Made by a program: the position numbers and the translations under genes. A DNA stretch of 64,000 bases, from the NCBI GenBank assembly GCA_039968605.1, contig JBDVPM010000008.1:1054001-1118000 (forward strand). The letters run 5' to 3'. Below the pieces are notes generated by a model that searched no databases, was not told the DNA's origin, and saw only the letters and a program-made list of their open reading frames with translations. Positions 18,875-31,030 of the stretch are shown here, piece by piece. Origin of the DNA: Alteripontixanthobacter sp. GTDB taxonomy: Bacteria; Pseudomonadota; Alphaproteobacteria; Sphingomonadales; Sphingomonadaceae. The first letter of the stretch is position 1; every line of letters begins with the position of its first letter.

Positions 18875-19778
18875 TTGGAAACTCACCGGCTATGCGGCCA
18901 AGGCGCTGGTCGCGGCGGCTTTGGATGCGCAGGCAGCGATAGAGGATTGGCCTGCCGACTTTCCCGTGTCGGGCCATGAAATTTCCGAAGATCGCCCCGA
19001 CGACTGGGTCATCGAAGCCTATCTTCCGCGCCGCCCGACCGCGCAGGATCGCGCCGCCATCCGCGCGCTGTTTCCCTATGATCCGCCGAGGCTTCAGGGC
19101 GAGAAGCTGCCCGATACCGATTGGGTGGTCGCCAGCCAGCAGGGCGTCGAGCCGATCCGCGCCGGACGGTTCCATATCCACACTCCCGATCATCCGCGCT
19201 GCGAGGATAGCGATACCACCAGCTTCGTTATTCCCGCCAGCCAGGCCTTTGGCACCGGCCAGCACGAGACGACCGCTGGCTGTCTCGCCATGCTCGATCA
19301 CATGCACCGGCGCGGCGTCAGGGCTGCCAATATCGCCGATATCGGCACCGGGACCGGTCTGCTCGCCTTTGCGGCGATGGATCTCTGGCCGCGCGCTCTT
19401 GCCACTGCCAGCGATATTGATCCGGTTTGCGAGCAGGTGATATTGGACAATGCCCATGCGAATACGGTTCCGCTCGGCCACCGACGCGGCGAGATGGCGC
19501 TGGCCATTGCCGATGGGATGGACGACCCGCTATTGCAGGCGCGCGGCCCTTACGATCTGCTGATCGCGAATATATTGGCTCGCCCGCTGATCGAACTTTC
19601 GCTGGATTTCGCGCAAGCCACCACGCCGCGCGGCAACATCGTGCTGGCCGGGTTGCTGACCAGGCAGGAAAACGGCGTGCGGCAGGCCTATCTGCGGGCA
19701 GGGTTTCGGCTCAAATCCCGGCTGGTGAACGGCGACTGGTCGATATTGTGGCTCGGCAAGCGGGCCTCCGCGCGGTAA
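18864..19778 (+). CDS. prmA: Ribosomal protein L11 methyltransferase
   Basis: A 304-residue SAM-dependent methyltransferase that trimethylates several residues of ribosomal protein L11. The diagnostic FGTGQHETT lies before motif I, IADIGTGTGLLAFAA, and the catalytic NILARPL follows; the late VLAGLLTRQENGV is typical. The ATG at 18864 lies inside the end of the preceding gene, overlapping by 11 bases. An in-frame upstream extension (from 18756) has no homology. Confidence 0.9.
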   Translation: MTDSWKLTGYAAKALVAAALDAQAAIEDWPADFPVSGHEISEDRPDDWVIEAYLPRRPTAQDRAAIRALFPYDPPRLQGEKLPDTDWVVASQQGVEPIRAGRFHIHTPDHPRCEDSDTTSFVIPASQAFGTGQHETTAGCLAMLDHMHRRGVRAANIADIGTGTGLLAFAAMDLWPRALATASDIDPVCEQVILDNAHANTVPLGHRRGEMALAIADGMDDPLLQARGPYDLLIANILARPLIELSLDFAQATTPRGNIVLAGLLTRQENGVRQAYLRAGFRLKSRLVNGDWSILWLGKRASAR

Positions 19779-19804
19779 ATATTCGCCGGTTATCGGGGCG
19801 AGTA

Positions 19805-20488
19805 ATGCTGTGGTTCACCGGCACATTGTCAGCCGCAATCCTGCTGTTCATGCTGGCGGGCTGGGCCGGCAGTGCAATTGTGCGCAACGGTGACTGGACC
19901 GAGCCTGCCCGAAACCAGCCGCATGTCGAAATCATGGTCGAGACCAACGGACTGCATACCGGGATCGTCGTCCCGGTGGTCAATCTGCAAAAGGATTGGC
20001 GGGAGGACTTCCCAACCGCCAGGCGCCCTGCCCAGCCTTACAATGCCCTGCCCACGCATCTTGCCTTTGGTTGGGGGGAGCGTGAGGTATTTCTCAATAC
20101 GCCGAGCTGGTCCGATCTCAGCCCGGCCACAGCGCTGCGCGTCGTGACGACGGGCGGCGACGGCCTGCTGCGCATCGGCCATTATGTCCGCCCCGCCCCC
20201 AGCGAATATCACCGCCCCTTGCGCATTCGTCCGCGTGAATATGCGCGGCTGGTCAGCGAAATCGAGGCTACGCTGCCACCCGTCCCGGCGGGCACGGACC
20301 GCAAGACCTACACCAGCTACGAAGTCGGTTCGATCTATCACGATGCCCATGGACGCTACAATCTGACCAACACCTGCAACCAGTGGGTCAGCGACACATT
20401 GGCAGCGGCCGGCATCAAGACCGGTTGGTGGACGCCCTTTGCGGGCGGTGTCATGAAATGGGTCGAGGAGCCTGGAACGGACCCATGA
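19805..20488 (+). CDS. DUF2459 / TIGR02117 family membrane-anchored protein
   Basis: A 227-residue protein with one N-terminal membrane helix (MLWFTGTLSAAILLFMLAGW) and a periplasmic domain. The motif VETNGLHTGIVVPV and the late NTCNQWVSDTLAAAGI are hallmarks of TIGR02117 (DUF2459), a family that turns up near PHB genes in some genomes and has no known function. The conserved Cys/His in HTG and TCNQW resemble a papain-like (NlpC-type) arrangement, but that is inference. GGGGCGAG precedes the ATG. Confidence 0.78.
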   Translation: MLWFTGTLSAAILLFMLAGWAGSAIVRNGDWTEPARNQPHVEIMVETNGLHTGIVVPVVNLQKDWREDFPTARRPAQPYNALPTHLAFGWGEREVFLNTPSWSDLSPATALRVVTTGGDGLLRIGHYVRPAPSEYHRPLRIRPREYARLVSEIEATLPPVPAGTDRKTYTSYEVGSIYHDAHGRYNLTNTCNQWVSDTLAAAGIKTGWWTPFAGGVMKWVEEPGTDP

Positions 20489-20602
20489 CCGTCACGCTCC
20501 GCAGAACCTGCCGAAACCGCCCCGCCACGGTTTGAACCGGAACGGGCCTGCGCCTGAACGATTGGAACGGTAACCCCAACCAATCAATCGAAAGCAGTTT
20601 CC

Positions 20603-21274
20603 ATGTCGAAAACCCTGTTTATCACCGGCGCATCCAGCGGCATCGGTGCCGCCACCGCCAAAGCCGCCGCGAAGGCCGGCTGGAATGTCGCACTGACCGC
20701 CCGCTCGAAAGACCAGCTAGATTCGCTCGCTGCCGAGATCGGCGATGGCGCGCTGGCGATCGAATGCGACGTGACCGACCGCGATGCGCTGAACGGTGCT
20801 GTGGCGCGCGCGGTGGATCACTTCGGCGGACTGGATGCGGTTTTCGCCAATGCCGGAAAGGGCGTCAGCCAGCCGGGTGTCGAGAAAGGCGATCCCGATG
20901 AGTGGCACGACATGATCCAGCTCAACATTCTGGCCGTACTCACCACCGCGCACGCCACCCTGCCGCATCTGCGCAAGACCAAGGGTCATTTCATCGTAAC
21001 CGGATCCAAGGCTGGCCGGGAGCATTTCAAGGGATCGATCTACAGCGCAACCAAGTGGTTCGTGCACGGTTTCGCAGGCAATCTGGCCGAGGAAATGCGC
21101 GAATGGAATGGCCGCTGCACGGTGATCAGCCCGGGCATGGTGGATACGGCCTTCTTCGACGAGGGCAAGCCGACCAAGATCCAGCCCGAAGATGTTGCCG
21201 ATGCGGTGGTGTTCGCTCTGGAGCAACCCAAAACCGCCGCCGTGCGCGAAATTCACATCATGCCGAACGACTGA
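20603..21274 (+). CDS. Short-chain dehydrogenase/reductase
   Basis: A 223-residue SDR with TGASSGIGAATAKAAAK at the cofactor site, ANAGKG, GSKAGRE with the catalytic Ser and YSATKWFVHG with Tyr and Lys. It lacks the long C-terminal substrate loop of FabG-like enzymes. It is convergent with ligA, with only 5 bases between the stops. The substrate is unknown. Confidence 0.85.
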   Translation: MSKTLFITGASSGIGAATAKAAAKAGWNVALTARSKDQLDSLAAEIGDGALAIECDVTDRDALNGAVARAVDHFGGLDAVFANAGKGVSQPGVEKGDPDEWHDMIQLNILAVLTTAHATLPHLRKTKGHFIVTGSKAGREHFKGSIYSATKWFVHGFAGNLAEEMREWNGRCTVISPGMVDTAFFDEGKPTKIQPEDVADAVVFALEQPKTAAVREIHIMPND

Positions 21275-21279
21275 TCGGC

Positions 21280-24998
<3,719 letters not shown>

Positions 24999-25076
24999 AG
25001 GCGAGCCCTGCCTAGCGCAGCCTTTTGCGGTTTGGAACAGCCCGCGAACGGTTTTGCGCCGCCGCGATGATCCGGA

Positions 25077-25880
25077 TCAGGAGGCGGTGACCCCCGGAGC
25101 CTCGTCCTGCACCAGTTCGAAGGCCTTTTCATACCATTCGCTGCCCGGATAGTTCGCGCCCAGCACGGCGGCGTATTTCTTCGCTTCGACCGGCACACCC
25201 AGCGCCAGGCTCGATTCGGTCAGCCGGTAAAGCGCCTCGGGCGCGTGGCTGGTGGTCTGGTATTCATCGACCACGTTCTGGAAACGGATCTGACTGGCGA
25301 GCCAGCGTCCGGAGCGTTGATAATAGCGCCCGATTTCCATTTCCTTGCCCGCCAGATGGTCCTCCACCAGGTCCAGCTTCAGCCGCGCATCGCTGGCATA
25401 TTCGCTGCGCGGATAGCGGCGGACGACCTCGGTCAAGGCGGCGCGCGCCTGCTCGGTGATCTTCTGGTCGCGGTGAACGTCGCTGATCTGCTCGTAATAG
25501 CTCAGCCCGATCAGGTAATAGGCATAGGGCGCGTCCTTGTTACCCGGATGGATGGTGAGGAAACGCTGCGCGCTGGCGGTGGCCTTGGGATAATCCTTCG
25601 CCACGTAGTAGCTGAACGCGCTCATCAACTGCGCACGCCGGGCCCACGGGCTGTAGGGATGCTGGCGCTCCACCTCGTCGAACAGGGCGGCGGCCACTGT
25701 CGCATTGCCGCGATCGAGCCGCTCCTTGGCTGTGGCGTAAAGCGATTCGACATCGCGCGCGACATAGGCCGTGTCCTGCTGAGCGCCCCCTCCACCCAGG
25801 CTGGCACAGCCCGAGATCAACGTGGCAGAGGCCGCAATGGCGGCGGCGAGGACGGGCTTGGCCGAGATGGATTTACGCAT
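25077..25880 (-). CDS. bamD: Outer membrane assembly lipoprotein BamD
   Basis: A 267-residue lipoprotein of the BAM complex, which inserts beta-barrel proteins into the outer membrane. The signal peptide ends in LISGC (Cys25), and five TPR-like repeats follow, starting VESLYATAKERLDRGN with ERQHPYSPWARRAQ, typical of BamD. I chose the ATG at 25880 rather than 25916 because the signal peptide begins there. In many alphaproteobacteria lpxC precedes it; here an HNH gene lies upstream instead. Confidence 0.93.
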   Translation of the reverse strand: MRKSISAKPVLAAAIAASATLISGCASLGGGGAQQDTAYVARDVESLYATAKERLDRGNATVAAALFDEVERQHPYSPWARRAQLMSAFSYYVAKDYPKATASAQRFLTIHPGNKDAPYAYYLIGLSYYEQISDVHRDQKITEQARAALTEVVRRYPRSEYASDARLKLDLVEDHLAGKEMEIGRYYQRSGRWLASQIRFQNVVDEYQTTSHAPEALYRLTESSLALGVPVEAKKYAAVLGANYPGSEWYEKAFELVQDEAPGVTAS

Positions 25881-26200
25881 GCCCCCGCCTATAACCAGCG
25901 CATCGCTGAACGCCAAGTGAAAGGCGAAGGCGTTTGTACAGGCAGCCGAGCGGGAGACATGGACCGCCCGTTACACCGTCCATGGCGAAAAGCTCGCCCC
26001 GCCCCCGAGCCGCAGGAAACGGCGCTATAACGGAGCGGCCTTCGGGTGTGATTCAGAGAGTATATCGGTGGTCCGCCTTTCCTGTAGCGCGCTCTCGCAG
26101 GGATGATTGCCGAGCATGAATACGAGCGCGCGTAGCTATCACCCGGCGGCCTTGCAGGAAACGAAACTTGCCCGGAGCGACCCGAACCCACCGGGCGGAG
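25881..26200. other. Intergenic gap between bamD and the HNH gene
   Basis: A 320-base stretch with no gene I can support. An open frame of 100 codons on the minus strand (25889-26191) is Arg/Ser/Pro-rich and has no recognisable features. The bamD promoter must be here. At 26170-26196 GCCCGG pairs with CCGGGC across a 15-base loop; on the minus strand it is followed by AAGTTTCGTTTCC, so it could be a weak terminator of the HNH gene. I see no direct repeats or att site. Confidence 0.4.
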
Positions 26201-27079
26201 TTAGTGCTTGAAGCAATACTCGCGATGCCAAGCGAGAAAAGCAGGATGCGGGCGGTCCGCGGCACGCTTTGGCGCAGTGGCTTTGCCAGATTTGTTGAGT
26301 ATGCCCTCGACGCTAGGCAGATCGTTCACTTGCCGAGAGATCATAATGTCGAGCTGGTCGGATAGTCCGATTAATCCTCGGTCAAACATCCAGTGTGCGG
26401 TCCCTGACAACGCCAATCCGTTGCGAACAGAGTCCGGCCCGTCATGCTCAACAGGCTTGATATGCGCCGCCTGCACTTCGGCCCGTCCGCCACCGTTAAT
26501 GAGCTTCCAACCCGTGAATGCGCAACGCTCATCGTAGGCGTTCAACACTGCCTTCCGAAAAGCCCGGCTACGGAATTTCTTAGAGACTAGCGACGTGACG
26601 ATCGACCGCTCACCTTCGAAAGGCATTTGGTGGTCGCGAAGCCGGTTTTCATCGGGAAGTTCGTCGTTCTCGTCATCGCTTCTTGGTAGGAACTCGTCAT
26701 CGGGCAAGCCCAGCGCGATGATGCGCGTGAAGTCTGAGTTCGAGAGCGGGCGCACCGCTGCTTGCGCATTGGCCAAGTCGCGCTCGACCGGTTCTCCATC
26801 GACGATGTGAGGCACGGTCGGTTCGAAAGGCAAATAACTGCCCGGTTCGATCAGCGCGCGAAACCGGTCCGAAATATCCGGATCGGGTATGATCTTCTCG
26901 ACCTTTGCAACAGCGAAGAAGCCCTTGGACTGCGCGAGCTTGACCGGCTCTCGATAGACGATCCAATCGTCAACCATCTGCTTGGCGCGGCTAAGGTAGA
27001 TCTTCGGGAACTGATAACGCACCTCGGGAATGTCGTCATAGATCGACCCATCCTTGTGCATGAAAACGCCGAAGGCCAC
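26201..27079 (-). CDS. HNH endonuclease with N-terminal PUA/EVE-like domain (candidate defence effector)
   Basis: A 292-residue protein starting with GTG (MAFGVFMHKDGSIYDDIP), 7 bases after the stop of the ATPase gene. The N-terminal half (1-110), with WIVYREP and GFFAVAKVEKIIPDPD, looks like a small beta-barrel of the PUA/EVE kind; that is inference. The C-terminal half is an HNH nuclease: CAFTG (Cys186), AAHIKP (His206), RNGLAL (Asn220) and HWMFD (His229). This HNH type is widespread, often near restriction genes. GC content is close to the host's (37 of 60 by hand count at 26461-26520), unlike its partner. I read the two as one system that cuts nucleic acid, perhaps modified DNA. An in-frame ATG at 27061 is a less likely start. 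Confidence 0.8.
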   Translation of the reverse strand: MAFGVFMHKDGSIYDDIPEVRYQFPKIYLSRAKQMVDDWIVYREPVKLAQSKGFFAVAKVEKIIPDPDISDRFRALIEPGSYLPFEPTVPHIVDGEPVERDLANAQAAVRPLSNSDFTRIIALGLPDDEFLPRSDDENDELPDENRLRDHQMPFEGERSIVTSLVSKKFRSRAFRKAVLNAYDERCAFTGWKLINGGGRAEVQAAHIKPVEHDGPDSVRNGLALSGTAHWMFDRGLIGLSDQLDIMISRQVNDLPSVEGILNKSGKATAPKRAADRPHPAFLAWHREYCFKH

Positions 27080-27086
27080 CTTTCAA

Positions 27087-29066
27087 CTATCTCGCTAGCT
27101 CGATGAACGCTGAATTTCTTGCGCGGGCATCGCTCACTAGATCACGCCACTCAATCACCTCTAAGGTTCCGCGGTATTTACCGCCAATCTCAGTCCACCG
27201 ACCACGACCATCGGCAGTGGTTTTCCACGTTGAGGTATGAATATCCAAATCGCCACGGATATCAGCCACGACATAACAGTAAAAAATGCAGTCATCAGCG
27301 ATACGGACTGGCAAACGGTCTATACCCTCAATTTCACCCTTCTTTAATCGATCCAAGTATCGTGAGACTTGGTTCATTGGTGAATAACGTTCCTTGTAGC
27401 TGGTAAGCCCTGGGCGTTTGAATTCTATCAAAATAACCCGTTTTAGAGGCTCGCCGTCTTCGAACCCTAGTCCATGCAGCCTATCCCAAATGAGCAAATC
27501 CGACCGATCGTTTGAAGCGTCGTCGTCCGTCAACATTTGAGAGAACGGAACGTCAGAGGCAAAATATCTGGCGAAGGTCAGACGCTCGTCCACGATCCAT
27601 AGATCGTGATCTGCTTCCTCCACCCTCGTTGGGTCATCGCCGCGCATACGCATCGGACAGATAAAATTGTGAACGGTCTCTTCAAGGTTATGATCGTCAG
27701 CTCGATCACCTCGCTCTCTTATCCGACGAATAAGCTGGTCTAGCACGTCTAATACCACCCGCCTTCTTAGAACATACTCTGTCAACTGCCGCTGCTCTTC
27801 TGCGCGAACATCGTCAGCCGCTTCGCGTATAAGAGCTCCAAAATCTTCAGGCAAAGCCTCACCAGATTCCAACTTTGCGACTATGGTTTGGACTCGACTA
27901 GTTCGGTCTTTGTCACGCCTTATTCGTGTCGGGATGAGCGCCTGTGCGAATTGTTCAGGTTTGGTGGCATTCTTTGGTGCTTTGTCCAGCAAGTCATCAA
28001 CTGATGCAAAACCAAAGGAGGGATACTCTTCGACAAATGCTAACATCGCCTCTTTGCGAGTTTCTTCATACTGTAAAAGTTCTTCTGAAAGTGCGTCAGC
28101 AGCCGCAGCCTTAACGCAAATTTTGGTAATATTCTCAGCCACATCTTCAGAAAAATTGAAGTTAGTACGTTCTTGGTTAACCCTCGCGTCCAAGAAATTA
28201 GCGGTAACGCAACCGTGGTAGACTTCGTTACCCCCCTCTCCAATCTTGCCGACACCGAGAAGGCCATCCAGCTTTCGTGTTGTGACGGTCCTACCATTCG
28301 CAATGAGATGCAGTTGATGATTGCCGGGAAAGTTAGCGCTTGCCGAATTTTCAAAAACAAAATGTCTAAGTTTAAGCTCTCCGAAGTCGTCAGAAGATAC
28401 GATAGATTCCCCTCGATCTTCGATCAGCAGGTTCTGTATTTCCGAAGGAAACTCAAAAGTTTGACCATCTACGTGGAGGGTAATCGGGGGCGTATTTCCG
28501 AAAATAAACTCCGCCAAAAAATGAGAGCCAAAATGCTTCACAATTGTTTCGGTTCTTACTGGAAATGCAGCTGGGTAAGCATTGCCCCTTAAGCCAGTCA
28601 ACACAACGACAGTACCAGTTTTCGCGCTCCCTTTCTGCAACTTTGTGATTTTCATGTTTTGTACTTGGTCGACATCATCGAGCACAAAGTCAAATTCCCG
28701 ACGATGGAGAGCATTTTCTTTCTCAAATATAGAAGAAACCCTAACCGTCTGAAAAGCATCGAGCCACAGTAATCGTCCTACACCCTTGCCACCGCGCGAA
28801 ATTTTAAAGCCCGTATCAGTCGTCAAAAATGCGTTAAACCGTTCGCCATTTAGACCTATGCCGTCGTCCGAAATAGTTGCACGGAATTTGGATGACTCAG
28901 TTTCGGTCTCGATGTTTATTTCGATATTCCCGGATCGCTCCACATCGTCCACAGCATGGATTGCGTTGCTTACGGCTTCAAAAATTGGTTGTAATGCCTC
29001 TGATGATGACGTTGGCTTAGGCAATCTTCTGATACGATTTACGATGTCACCTCGAAGCGATACCAT
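27087..29066 (-). CDS. GHKL ATPase with C-terminal PD-(D/E)XK-like nuclease domain (candidate defence protein)
   Basis: A 659-residue protein. The N-terminal GHKL (Hsp90/MutL/MORC-like) ATPase fold shows the N box FEAVSNAIHA (Glu30, Asn34), the G1 box SDDGIGL (Asp68) and the G2 box RGGKGVGR (91-98). A transducer-like region follows with INF-type residues VNQERTNFNF near 297-306, then a helical segment (310-450). The last 200 residues carry a PD-(D/E)XK-like pattern: SDLLIWD (Asp523), VILIEFKRP (Glu548, Lys550) and MNQVSRYLDRL (Gln566). The gene is AT-rich (27 of 60 G+C by hand count at both 28081-28140 and 28861-28920) inside a host of roughly 63-68%. It starts one base after the lepA stop, and the lepA end GGGGGAGGAG is its ribosome binding site. 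No single known system is recognised. Confidence 0.82.
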   Translation of the reverse strand: MVSLRGDIVNRIRRLPKPTSSSEALQPIFEAVSNAIHAVDDVERSGNIEINIETETESSKFRATISDDGIGLNGERFNAFLTTDTGFKISRGGKGVGRLLWLDAFQTVRVSSIFEKENALHRREFDFVLDDVDQVQNMKITKLQKGSAKTGTVVVLTGLRGNAYPAAFPVRTETIVKHFGSHFLAEFIFGNTPPITLHVDGQTFEFPSEIQNLLIEDRGESIVSSDDFGELKLRHFVFENSASANFPGNHQLHLIANGRTVTTRKLDGLLGVGKIGEGGNEVYHGCVTANFLDARVNQERTNFNFSEDVAENITKICVKAAAADALSEELLQYEETRKEAMLAFVEEYPSFGFASVDDLLDKAPKNATKPEQFAQALIPTRIRRDKDRTSRVQTIVAKLESGEALPEDFGALIREAADDVRAEEQRQLTEYVLRRRVVLDVLDQLIRRIRERGDRADDHNLEETVHNFICPMRMRGDDPTRVEEADHDLWIVDERLTFARYFASDVPFSQMLTDDDASNDRSDLLIWDRLHGLGFEDGEPLKRVILIEFKRPGLTSYKERYSPMNQVSRYLDRLKKGEIEGIDRLPVRIADDCIFYCYVVADIRGDLDIHTSTWKTTADGRGRWTEIGGKYRGTLEVIEWRDLVSDARARNSAFIELAR

Positions 29067-29067
29067 C

Positions 29068-30885
29068 CTACTCCTCCCCCATCCGCAGCGCGGCGATAAA
29101 CGCTTCTTGCGGAATTGAAACATTGCCATATTCCCGCATCTTCGCCTTGCCCTTTTTCTGCTTTTCCAGCAGCTTTTTCTTGCGGCTGATGTCGCCGCCG
29201 TAGCACTTTGCCGTCACGTCCTTGCGCAGCGCGGCGATGGTTTCGCGGGCTATGATCTTGCCGCCGATGGCGGCCTGGATGGGCACTTTGAACATGTGGC
29301 GGGGGATGAGGTCTTTCAGCCGTTCGCACATGCCGCGGCCGCGCTCTTCGGCCACGGCGCGGTGGACGATCAGGCTGAGCGCATCCACGGGTTCCGCATT
29401 CACCAGGATGTTCATCTTCACCAGATCGCCTTCGCGCAGGCCGATCTGTTCGTAATCGAAGCTGGCATAGCCGCGCGAGATGGATTTCAGGCGGTCGTAG
29501 AAATCGAACACCACCTCGTTCAGCGGTAGCTCGTACGTCACCTGCGCGCGGCCGCCAACATAAGTCAGCTGCGTCTGGATACCGCGCCGATCCTGGCAGA
29601 GCTTCAGGATGGAGCCAAGATATTCGTCGGGCGTGTAGATCGTGGCCTTGATCCACGGCTCCTCGATCAGCTCGATCCGGTTGACATCGGGGAAATCGGC
29701 GGGATTGTGCAGCTCTATCGTGGTGGCATCCTCGTTCTTGGTCTTGCCGAGGTGGATGCGGTACACGACCGAGGGGGCGGTGGTGATAAGGTCGAGATCA
29801 TATTCGCGGGTCAGCCGCTCCTGGATGATCTCCAGATGGAGCAGCCCCAGGAAGCCGCAGCGAAAACCGAAGCCCAACGCGGCGCTGCTTTCCATCTCGT
29901 AACTGAAGCTGGCATCGTTCAGCCGCAGCTTGCCGATACTTTCGCGCAGTTTCTCGAAATCGGCGGCATCGACGGGGAACAGCCCGCAAAACACCACCGG
30001 CTGCACTTCCTTGTAGCCGGGCAGCGCCTTGTCCGCCCCGCCCTTGACCGTGGTGATGGTGTCGCCGACGCGGGCCTGCTCCACCTCCTTGATCTGCGCA
30101 GTGATGAAGCCGATTTCGCCGGGGCCGAGTTCGGGCAGGTCGATACGTTTGGGGGTGAAGGCGCCCACGCGGTCCACCAGATGCTGCGTGCCGCCCTGCA
30201 TGAACCTGATCTGCTGGCCCTTCTTGAGCTCGCCCGAGATCACGCGCACCAGGATCACCACGCCGAGATAGGGGTCGTACCAGCTATCGACCAGGCTGGC
30301 GGTGAGCGGCGCGTCGCGCTCCCCCTTGGGCGGAGGGATACGGGCGACGACGGCTTCCAGCACATCCTCGATCCCGATGCCCGATTTGGCGCTGGTCAGC
30401 ACCGCGTCGCTGGCATCCAGGCCGATGACTTCCTCGATCTCCGCCCGGACCTGCTCGGGCTCGGCGGCGGGCAGGTCGATCTTGTTGATGACCGGGACGA
30501 TCTCGTGGTCGTGCTCGATCGACTGATAGACATTGGCGAGCGTCTGCGCCTCAACCCCCTGCGCCGCATCCACCACCAGCAACGCGCCTTCGCAGGCGGC
30601 AAGGCTGCGCGATACCTCGTAAGCGAAATCGACATGGCCCGGGGTGTCCATCAGGTTGAGCTCATACGTCTCGCCATCCTTCGCGGTGTAGTTCAGGCGA
30701 ACGGTCTGCGCCTTGATGGTGATGCCGCGCTCTTTCTCGATATCCATGTTGTCGAGCACCTGCTCCGACATCTCGCGCGCGGTCAGGCCGCCGCAATGCT
30801 GGATCAGGCGGTCTGCCAGCGTGCTCTTACCGTGGTCGATATGGGCGATAATGCTGAAATTGCGGATGTGGGAAAGTTCGGTCAT
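29068..30885 (-). CDS. lepA: Elongation factor 4 (LepA)
   Basis: A 605-residue translational GTPase. G1 is [10 protein letters not shown], then [17 protein letters not shown] (G3) and NKIDLP (G4); the C-terminal domain unique to LepA ends in [21 protein letters not shown]. It acts on stalled or mistranslocated ribosomes. Its final codons, MGEE and stop, form the ribosome binding site of the accessory ATPase gene, which begins one base after the stop. The 145 bases upstream, before the GGDEF gene, hold its promoter. Confidence 0.96.
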   Translation of the reverse strand: MTELSHIRNFSIIAHIDHGKSTLADRLIQHCGGLTAREMSEQVLDNMDIEKERGITIKAQTVRLNYTAKDGETYELNLMDTPGHVDFAYEVSRSLAACEGALLVVDAAQGVEAQTLANVYQSIEHDHEIVPVINKIDLPAAEPEQVRAEIEEVIGLDASDAVLTSAKSGIGIEDVLEAVVARIPPPKGERDAPLTASLVDSWYDPYLGVVILVRVISGELKKGQQIRFMQGGTQHLVDRVGAFTPKRIDLPELGPGEIGFITAQIKEVEQARVGDTITTVKGGADKALPGYKEVQPVVFCGLFPVDAADFEKLRESIGKLRLNDASFSYEMESSAALGFGFRCGFLGLLHLEIIQERLTREYDLDLITTAPSVVYRIHLGKTKNEDATTIELHNPADFPDVNRIELIEEPWIKATIYTPDEYLGSILKLCQDRRGIQTQLTYVGGRAQVTYELPLNEVVFDFYDRLKSISRGYASFDYEQIGLREGDLVKMNILVNAEPVDALSLIVHRAVAEERGRGMCERLKDLIPRHMFKVPIQAAIGGKIIARETIAALRKDVTAKCYGGDISRKKKLLEKQKKGKAKMREYGNVSIPQEAFIAALRMGEE

Positions 30886-31030
30886 CGCAGCGGCAGATAG
30901 CGATGGCGGAGGGGGATGTCAGCCAAAGAAACTTCGCCTGCCGAAGAAACGCGGCGAGGTGCCGGGACAGGGCGCTCGGGCCTTGGCTGCGCCAGATACC
31001 GGTATCGGGCTCGATCGAAGCCGAATTGGC

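Noticed and set aside
25889-26191. A 100-codon minus-strand frame in the bamD/HNH gap
   Set aside because: Arg/Ser/Pro-rich, no ribosome binding site or motif; not enough to call a gene.
26201-29066. Assignment of the ATPase/HNH cassette to a named defence system (such as Shedu, Zorya or Wadjet)
   Set aside because: The domain layout does not match those systems as I know them: no DUF4263-only protein, no MotAB-like pair and no SMC-kleisin set.
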